A DNA stretch of 64,000 nt from Streptomyces chartreusis NRRL 3882 (lineage in GTDB: Bacteria > Actinomycetota > Actinomycetes > Streptomycetales > Streptomycetaceae), in the NCBI RefSeq assembly GCF_900236475.1, contig NZ_LT963352.1:7721001-7785000 (forward strand). Reading direction: 5' to 3'. Below the pieces are notes generated by a model. It searched no databases and was not told the DNA's origin. It was given only the letters and a program-made list of their open reading frames with translations. Shown piece by piece: positions 58,352-64,000 of this stretch. Positions within the stretch are counted from its first letter, which is position 1. Each line of letters opens with the position of its first letter. The position numbers were made by a program, and so were the translations under genes.

Positions 58352-61300
58352 GTGGTTCGGTCCGGCGAGGAACCCAAGCCGGCGGGACGTGCGACCGACG
58401 GCACGGGCCCCGCCCGGCTTCGCGAGCGGTTCCTCCAGGGTGAGCCGGTCGACACGGGTGTACGGACGTCCATCCTGAACTCGTGGCGGCGCAGCCGGTC
58501 CCTGGGCCTGTCACCGGACCGGACCGACCTCCCTTACAGCGAGGACTTCGACCCCGGGGGCCGTATCGTCCGCGCGGCCGTGCCGGTGCTCGACCGGCTC
58601 CAGGTCGCGTTCTCCGGCAGCCAGGTCAACATCTCGGTCGCCGACGCGAACGGGACCGTCCTTCTGCGCCGATTCGGTGACCCCACGATGGCCAGGAGCC
58701 TCCCGGCGATCCAGCGGGTGCCGGGCTTCGTCTTCGCCGAGCAGGTCGCCGGCACCAACGGCATCGGACTCGCCCTGGCGGAGCGGCAGCTCATCCGCGT
58801 CTACGGCGCCGAGCACTTCGCGGAACGCTCCCAGGGCAACGCCTGCGTGGCGATGCCCGTCCGGGACCCGCTCAGCGGACGCATCGAGGGCGTGCTGTGC
58901 TTCGGCTATCCACGCAGTTTCGAACAGCCCGGGCTGGGCGCGGCGATCCGCCGGGCGGCCGAGAACATCGAGCGGCGGCTGCTGGGGCAGAGCTCCGCGC
59001 ACGAGCGCGCCCTGCTGCGGACGTACCTGGCCACCGGCAGCGAGGCCGGCCTGTACAGCGGTGTCGCCCTGGACGCGGTGGCCGGCGAGTTCCCCCCGCG
59101 TGACCAGGACATCCTGAAGGAGAAGGCCGCCGAGCTGATCTCCCGCGGGCAGCGGGCCGCCATCGACGTGGCCCTGCCCGGCGGCCGGCGGGTGACGCTC
59201 GTGAGCCGCCCGATGACGAGCGCCTCCGGGGTGCGGGGCTTCGCCGTCGAGGCGGTGCTGCCCGGCGCCGCGGCAAGGGGGCCCCTCGTCCTCCCGCACC
59301 AGGCCGACGAGCTACCGGACCTCGCCGCCCTCTCGGCCGTCGTCCGGCCCGCCCGGCCGTCGATCACCCTGCCGTCCGGATATCTCGCCGCCGCACCCGG
59401 CCCGGCCGTCGCGCCCGACGGTGACCGGGTGCCCGGCGGGCACGGCGAGACCGGCGGCACCGAGAGCGGGAGGGGGCCGGCGGACGGCGCTGGGGGCATG
59501 GCTGACGGCGGTGGGGGTGCGGCTGGTGGTCGTGCGGGCGCGGTCGATGGTGGCAGGGACGTGGTCGACGGCGGTGGCGACGCGCTGTACGGCGGCAGAG
59601 GCGCGGCGGACGACGGCACCGGCTCGGCGTTCCCGGCCGCGGACGACGGCACCGGCTCCCCGTTCCCGGCCCGGGGGCTCGTCATGGTGGGGGAGCCGCA
59701 CGTCGGGGCGTACGCCCTGGCCGCGCGCCGGCGCCTTGAGCTGCTGTCCGAGGCCAGCGCCCGCATCGGCACGACCCTGGACGTGCGCCGCACCGCCGAG
59801 GAACTGGCCGAGACGGCGGTCCCGCGCCTGGCCGACTTCGTCACCATCGACCTGCCCGATGCCGTCCTGCGCGGCGAGGAATCCGCCGACCCCCTCGCCG
59901 ACCTGCGCCGCACGGTGGTGCACGGCGTCCGCGAGGGCCTGCCCTTCACCCAGCCCGGCAAGCGCATCGACTTCGGCCCGACCGCGCCCCAGTTGCGCTG
60001 CCTGACCAGGGGCGAGGCGGTGCTGGAACCGGACCTGAAGGCCGCCGCGGGCTGGCTCGCCCAGGACCCCGAGCACACCGCACGCCTGCTCGCCCACGTC
60101 CACTCCCTCATCGCGGTGCCCCTGCTCGCCCGCGGGGTCGTCCTGGGGATCGCCAGCTTCTACCGTGCCGGGGGCTCCTTCGGGGACGACGACCGTTCGC
60201 TGGCCCAGGAGCTCGCCGCCCGCGCCGCCCTGTCCATCGACAACGCCCGGCGCTACACCCACGAACGCACCATGGTCCTGGCCCTCCAGCGCAGACTCCT
60301 CCCGCACGGTCTGCCCGACCAGGACGCCGTCGAGGTCGCCCACCGCTATCTGCCCGCCGAGTCCGACGTGGGCGGGGACTGGTACGACGTCATCCCGCTC
60401 TCCGGCACCCGCGTCGGGCTCCTCGTCGGCGACGTCGTCGGCCACGGCATGCTCTCCGCGGCCACGATGGGCCGGCTGCGCACCGCTGCGCGCAGCTTCG
60501 CCGAGCTCGACTTCTCCCCGGACGAGGTCCTCACCCACCTGGACAACCTCGTAGGACGCCTGGACCGGGAGGACCCCGACGGCAAGGGCGCCGGCGTCAT
60601 CGGCGCGACCTGTCTGTACGCCGTCTACGACCCGACCGAGCAGCGGTGCCTCATGGCGCGCGCCGGTCACCCGCCGCCCGCACTCGTCCACCCCGACGGC
60701 GCCGTGTCCTACCCGGACCTTCCGGCCGGGCCCCCGCTCGGTCTCGGGGGGCTGCCCTTCGACGCCGTCGAGATCGACGTCCCCGAGGGCAGTCAGCTGG
60801 TGCTCTACACCGACGGACTCATCGAGGACCGGCACCGCGACGTCGACGTGGTCCTGGAGCAGTTGCGCGCGGCCCTGGCCCACCCGGAGCGGGCACCCGA
60901 GGAGACCTGTCAGGCGGTCCTGGACACCGTGGCGCCCGCGCACCCGCACGACGACATCGCCTTGCTCGTCGCCCGCGTGCACGCCCTGGATCCCGGCCGG
61001 ATCGCGGCCTGGGAGCTGCCCGCCGACCCGGCGGTCGTCGCCGAGGTCCGGGCGTCCGCCATGCGGCGCATGGCCGACTGGGGGCTCGACGAGGCCGCGT
61101 TCGCCGTGGAGCTGATCCTCAGCGAGCTGATCACCAACGCGATCCGGCACGGCGCCGGGCCCATCCGGGTCCGGCTGCTGCACGGGCGCACCCTGATCTG
61201 CGAGGTCTCCGACGTCAGCAACACCGCCCCTCATCTGCGCCGGGCGGCCAGTACCGACGAGGGCGGACGCGGCCTGTTCCTCGTCGCGCAGCTCTCGCAG

Positions 61301-61369
61301 AGCTGGGGCACGCGCTACCTCCCGGAGGGCAAGGTCATCTGGGCCGAGTGCGGGCTCGACGCCGCGTGA
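58352..61369 (+). CDS. GAF-GAF-SpoIIE phosphatase-HATPase regulator
   Basis: A 1005-residue cytoplasmic signalling protein combining four modules. Residues 1-330 look like the N-terminal AcoR-type GAF sensor (SILNSWRRSRSLGLSPDRTD, VAGTNGIGLALAERQLIRVY, GNACVAMPVRDPL). Residues about 360-445 are a Gly/Ala/Asp low-complexity linker with a duplicated DDGTGS-FPA unit. A second GAF follows (RLELLSEASARIGTTLDVRR, LLAHVHSLIAVPLLARGVVL). The SpoIIE/PP2C phosphatase has VGGDWYDVIPLSGTRVGLLV, GDVVGHG and DDIALLVARV. The C-terminal anti-sigma-type ATPase has LILSELITNAIRHG and EGGRGLFLVAQLS. Such proteins control sigma factors by (de)phosphorylating anti-sigma antagonists. GAGG precedes the GTG start. 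Confidence 0.93.
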   Translation: MVRSGEEPKPAGRATDGTGPARLRERFLQGEPVDTGVRTSILNSWRRSRSLGLSPDRTDLPYSEDFDPGGRIVRAAVPVLDRLQVAFSGSQVNISVADANGTVLLRRFGDPTMARSLPAIQRVPGFVFAEQVAGTNGIGLALAERQLIRVYGAEHFAERSQGNACVAMPVRDPLSGRIEGVLCFGYPRSFEQPGLGAAIRRAAENIERRLLGQSSAHERALLRTYLATGSEAGLYSGVALDAVAGEFPPRDQDILKEKAAELISRGQRAAIDVALPGGRRVTLVSRPMTSASGVRGFAVEAVLPGAAARGPLVLPHQADELPDLAALSAVVRPARPSITLPSGYLAAAPGPAVAPDGDRVPGGHGETGGTESGRGPADGAGGMADGGGGAAGGRAGAVDGGRDVVDGGGDALYGGRGAADDGTGSAFPAADDGTGSPFPARGLVMVGEPHVGAYALAARRRLELLSEASARIGTTLDVRRTAEELAETAVPRLADFVTIDLPDAVLRGEESADPLADLRRTVVHGVREGLPFTQPGKRIDFGPTAPQLRCLTRGEAVLEPDLKAAAGWLAQDPEHTARLLAHVHSLIAVPLLARGVVLGIASFYRAGGSFGDDDRSLAQELAARAALSIDNARRYTHERTMVLALQRRLLPHGLPDQDAVEVAHRYLPAESDVGGDWYDVIPLSGTRVGLLVGDVVGHGMLSAATMGRLRTAARSFAELDFSPDEVLTHLDNLVGRLDREDPDGKGAGVIGATCLYAVYDPTEQRCLMARAGHPPPALVHPDGAVSYPDLPAGPPLGLGGLPFDAVEIDVPEGSQLVLYTDGLIEDRHRDVDVVLEQLRAALAHPERAPEETCQAVLDTVAPAHPHDDIALLVARVHALDPGRIAAWELPADPAVVAEVRASAMRRMADWGLDEAAFAVELILSELITNAIRHGAGPIRVRLLHGRTLICEVSDVSNTAPHLRRAASTDEGGRGLFLVAQLSQSWGTRYLPEGKVIWAECGLDAA

Positions 61370-61424
61370 CGCGTCCGCCGACCCGCGTGGGAGTCACCGC
61401 GGCCGAAAGGCGTCCGAAATGTTG

Positions 61425-61436
61425 TAATTTAATCGG
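61425..61436 (+). promoter_or_regulatory. -10 element giving a leaderless sugar-importer mRNA
   Basis: TAATTT (61425-61430) ends six bases before the GTG start codon, so transcription would begin at or next to that codon. The upstream TGTTG-rich, AT-rich patch is exceptional in this GC-rich region. No strong -35 hexamer is seen. Confidence 0.4.
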
Positions 61437-62990
61437 GTGCGCGACGCTCCTGACACGCCGGTGAAGGCGGTTTCACCCTTCGGGCCGGAGCCCTTGGTCC
61501 GTATCCGCGGGCTGGGCAAGCGGTTCGGCGGGACCGTCGCGCTGGCCGGGGTCGACCTCGACGTCCACGCCCACAGCGTGCTCGCCCTCCTCGGGCCCAA
61601 CGGCGCCGGCAAGTCCACGCTCATCAAGGTCCTCGCCGGCGTCCACCCCGCCGACGCGGGACAGATCACCGTGGACGGCCTGCCGCTCGGCAGTCCCGCC
61701 GCGTCCCGGAGCATGTCCTTCATCCACCAGGACCTCGGTCTCGTGGAGTGGATGACGGTCGCCGAGAACATCGCCCTGACCAACGGGTACGCGCGCCGGA
61801 CCGGACTGATCTCGTGGCGGCGCACGCGCGAGCGCTGCGTCGACGCGCTGCGGATCGTCGCCGGACACCTCGACCCCGACGCGCCGGTCTCCGGGCTCGC
61901 ACCGGCCGAGCGCTCACTCGTCGCGATCGCCAGGGCCCTGGCGACCCGCGCGAAGCTCATCGTCCTCGACGAGCCGACCGCCCGCCTGCCCGCCGCGGAC
62001 AGTACCCGGCTCTTCGGCGTGCTCCACGGCCTGCGCGACCGCGGCCACGCCATCCTCTACGTCAGCCACCGCCTGGACGAGGTGTACCAGGTCGCCGACA
62101 CGTTCGCGGTACTGCGCGACGGCCGCCTCGTCAGCCACGGCCGGCTCGCGGGCCACGCCCCGGCCCGCCTGGTCCACGACATCGTCGGCGAAGAACCCGA
62201 ACCGCCTGCCGCCCGCCCAGCCAAACCCCCGGCCCCCACACCCCCCGTTCTGACCCTCGACGGCGTACGGACCGTTCGGGCCGGGCCGGTGAGCCTGGAG
62301 CTCGGGGTCGGTGAGGTCCTCGGGCTGGTCGGGCTGTCGGATGCCGGGCACACGGACCTGGGGCGTGCCCTCGCCGGGGACCGGCCCCTCCTCGGGGGGC
62401 GGGCCGTGTTGGACGGGCGGCCCTATCACCCCCGCTCGGTCGCGGAGGCCGTCGCTCGCGGCGTCGGCTTCGTGCCGGGGGACCGGCTGCGGGAGGGCTG
62501 CCTCGCCGAACTGACCGTGCGGGAGAACTTCCTGGCCAATCCCCGCGCGGGAGGCGGGCCGGCGCCGCACTGGATCGGTCCGCGCAGCGAGCGTGTCCAG
62601 GCCGCCGCCCTGATCGACCGGTTCTCGGTGCGCCCCCGCGACAGCGAGGCCCCCATCGCCACGCTCTCCGGCGGGAACCAGCAGAAAGTCATGATCGGCC
62701 GCTGGCTGCGGACGCGGCTGCGGCTGCTGATCCTCGAGGAGCCGACCGCGAGCGTGGACATCGGCGCCAAGGCCGCGATCCACCGCCTGCTCGACGAGGC
62801 GCTGTCGGCGGGCCTTTCGGTCCTGCTCCTGTCCACCGACTTCGAGGAGGTCGCGAGCGTGTGCGGGCGCACCCTGGTCTTCGTCCGCGGGTCCGTGACG
62901 GCCGAGCTGAGCGGCAGCGCCCTCACGGTCACCGGGCTCACCCGGGCGGCCTCGGCCCTGCCCCCGTCCACGGCCGCGACGAACCGATGA
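61437..62990 (+). CDS. Sugar-type ABC importer, double ATP-binding subunit
   Basis: A 517-residue RbsA/XylG-like protein with two ATPase domains. Domain 1 has Walker A LGPNGAGKSTLIKVLAGVHP, Walker B LIVLDEPTARLP and VSHRLDEV, but its signature is degenerate (GLAPAERSLVAIARA). Domain 2 has a degenerate Walker A (VGLSDAGHTDLGRALAG), a good signature (LSGGNQQKVMIGRWL) and Walker B with Glu in place of Asp (LLILEEPTASVD). Some asymmetry is normal for this family, but the two signature and Walker losses together leave one composite site. No ribosome-binding site precedes the GTG; the mRNA seems leaderless. The stop overlaps the permease start. The sugar is unknown. Confidence 0.93.
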   Translation: MRDAPDTPVKAVSPFGPEPLVRIRGLGKRFGGTVALAGVDLDVHAHSVLALLGPNGAGKSTLIKVLAGVHPADAGQITVDGLPLGSPAASRSMSFIHQDLGLVEWMTVAENIALTNGYARRTGLISWRRTRERCVDALRIVAGHLDPDAPVSGLAPAERSLVAIARALATRAKLIVLDEPTARLPAADSTRLFGVLHGLRDRGHAILYVSHRLDEVYQVADTFAVLRDGRLVSHGRLAGHAPARLVHDIVGEEPEPPAARPAKPPAPTPPVLTLDGVRTVRAGPVSLELGVGEVLGLVGLSDAGHTDLGRALAGDRPLLGGRAVLDGRPYHPRSVAEAVARGVGFVPGDRLREGCLAELTVRENFLANPRAGGGPAPHWIGPRSERVQAAALIDRFSVRPRDSEAPIATLSGGNQQKVMIGRWLRTRLRLLILEEPTASVDIGAKAAIHRLLDEALSAGLSVLLLSTDFEEVASVCGRTLVFVRGSVTAELSGSALTVTGLTRAASALPPSTAATNR

Positions 62991-64000
62991 CCGAAGCGCC
63001 CCCCTCCCCGCCCCGCTCCGGGCGCCTGCGCGCCCCCGGCGGGCACCACATCGGCGCCTACGGCCTGCTCGCCCTCACCGCCCTGCTCTACCTGGTCTTC
63101 TCCCTCGCGCTGCCGGACACCTTCCCCACCCTGGACACCGTCGACTCGATCCTGTCCAACCAGTCGATCCCGGCCGTCCTCGCGCTGGCCGCCATGGTGC
63201 CCATCGTCACCGGCGCGTTCGACCTCTCCATCGGCTACGGCCTCGGACTGGCCCACGTCATGGTGATGCAGCTCGTCGTCGACGAGAACTGGCCCTGGCC
63301 GCTCGCCTGCCTCACCGTGCTCGCCGGAGGGCTGGTCGTGGGCGTCCTCAACGGCGTCATCGTCGAGTTCGGCCGGATCGACTCCTTCATCGCCACGCTC
63401 GGCACCGGCAGCATGATGTATGCCGTGACCGGCTGGATCACCGACGGCAGCCGGATCGTCCCGGGCCCGCAGGGCCTCCCGCCCGCGTTCACCGACCTCT
63501 ACGACTCCACCTTCCTCGGCCTCCCCGTCCCCGCCTTCTACGTGCTCGCCCTCGCGGGAATCCTCTGGCTGGTGCTGGAGCGGCTGCCGCTCGGCCGGTA
63601 CCTGTACGTCGTCGGATCGAACCCGCGCGCGGCCGACCTCGTCGGCATCCCGACCCGCACCTACACCGTCTTCGCGTTCGCCGCCTCGGGGCTGATCGTC
63701 GGTTTCGCCGGTGTGCTGCTCGCGTCCCAGCAGCAGATCGGCAACCCGAGCGTCGGCCTCGACTACCTGCTGCCCGCCTTCGTCGGCGCCCTGCTCGGCT
63801 CCACGGCGATCAAGCCCGGCCGGCCCAACGCCCTCGGCACCGTCGTCGCCGTCGCCGTCCTGGCCGTCGGCCTCACCGGCATCGCCCAGCTGGGCGCCGA
63901 CTTCTGGACGGTGCCGCTGTTCCACGGCGGCACCCTGCTCATCGCCGTAGGTCTGGCCGGATACGCCGCCCGCCGCCGGCTGCGCGGCGGCGCCGCGGCC
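62987..64000 (+). CDS. Sugar-type ABC importer, permease, incomplete at window end
   Basis: An RbsC-like permease read for 338 codons to the window edge without a stop. About nine hydrophobic helices are seen. Family motifs are LALAAMVPIVTGAFDLSIGY, GLVVGVLNGVIVEFGRIDSF, IATLGTGSMMYAVTGWITDG and the ATPase-contact loop GRYLYVVGSNPRAADLVGIP followed by YLLPAFVGALLGSTAIKPGR. It starts with ATGA overlap after the ATP-binding gene. A binding-protein gene is expected just beyond the window or upstream elsewhere; none is visible here. Confidence 0.94.
   Translation, partial: MTEAPPSPPRSGRLRAPGGHHIGAYGLLALTALLYLVFSLALPDTFPTLDTVDSILSNQSIPAVLALAAMVPIVTGAFDLSIGYGLGLAHVMVMQLVVDENWPWPLACLTVLAGGLVVGVLNGVIVEFGRIDSFIATLGTGSMMYAVTGWITDGSRIVPGPQGLPPAFTDLYDSTFLGLPVPAFYVLALAGILWLVLERLPLGRYLYVVGSNPRAADLVGIPTRTYTVFAFAASGLIVGFAGVLLASQQQIGNPSVGLDYLLPAFVGALLGSTAIKPGRPNALGTVVAVAVLAVGLTGIAQLGADFWTVPLFHGGTLLIAVGLAGYAARRRLRGGAAA

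Noticed and set aside
1..64000. CRISPR arrays, tRNA, rRNA, integrases and transposases
   Set aside because: No spaced direct repeats, cloverleaf-like sequences or recombinase motifs were noticed while reading the window; a tool search would be needed to exclude small RNAs.

Overview
The window is high-GC actinobacterial DNA from a Streptomyces-type chromosome. The evidence is a strong codon bias toward G/C, many GTG and TTG starts, several apparently leaderless mRNAs, ATGA start/stop couplings, Tat signal peptides, a conservon (cvnABCD) and many Streptomyces-type regulators. From memory only, the gene order (ATP-dependent DNA ligase ... xylB/xylA ... conservon ... rpmE2 ... paired ABC exporter) resembles the S. 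coelicolor region around SCO1150-SCO1202. No phage, integrase, transposase, CRISPR array, tRNA or rRNA was found, so this looks like stable chromosome with a few eroded or locally inserted pieces.

Layout. 1-6.4 kb: the N-terminal part of an ATP-dependent DNA ligase, a thioredoxin-reductase-like flavoprotein divergent from an XRE/cupin regulator, and a tightly coupled operon of quinone oxidoreductase plus two acyl-CoA dehydrogenases, closed by a strong terminator. 6.5-11 kb: secreted or envelope proteins (a Tat-exported PLC/GDPD-fold protein, a phosphodiester glycosidase), a methyltransferase-NUDIX fusion coupled to a luciferase-domain protein, and an N-terminally truncated amidase. 11-15.1 kb: xylose catabolism (xylA divergent from xylB and a ROK regulator). 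15.2-23 kb: a SNF2 helicase/SWIM-finger pair, several small hypotheticals, an MpaB-type oxygenase and a methyltransferase. 23.2-30.2 kb: a signalling block with an MHYT membrane sensor, cvnA-B-C-D, a flavin-binding PPOX protein, a second CvnB-like roadblock protein and a DUF6397 protein. 30.2-38.8 kb: a VOC protein, an Fpg/Nei glycosylase, a DMT transporter, a Tat-exported esterase, a PrpF isomerase plus MatC/SLC13 permease under a divergent LysR regulator, and acyl-CoA thioesterase II. 38.9-43.1 kb: a Ski2-like helicase with DUF3516, a YdjM-like membrane hydrolase, ribosomal protein L31B and a DUF5709 protein. 43.3-53.6 kb: an asymmetric heterodimeric ABC exporter, a secreted PNGase-A-like amidase, a DctA transporter with a Crp-type site, a MarR/ABC exporter pair and an MltG-like transglycosylase. 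53.6-57.7 kb: a sulfonate import operon (ssuC-ssuB-ssuA) with a flavin monooxygenase downstream and a 27-residue cysteine-containing leader peptide upstream. 57.8-64 kb: a YjbQ protein, a 1005-residue GAF/SpoIIE phosphatase/ATPase regulator, and a sugar-type ABC importer that runs off the window.

How the genes work together. The window combines nutrient uptake and catabolism (xylose, C4-dicarboxylates, tricarboxylate-like acids, sulfonates, fatty acyl-CoA, an unknown sugar), membrane-associated signalling and envelope export. The most noteworthy items are the unlisted sulfur leader peptide, the extended conservon neighbourhood, the complementary degeneracy of the heterodimeric ABC exporter, the dehydrogenase pair in which only one subunit keeps the catalytic glutamate, and the palindromic repeat inserted in frame inside one of those dehydrogenases. 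Intergenic stretches are short. The only one above 300 bases (57449-57784) contains the leader peptide.
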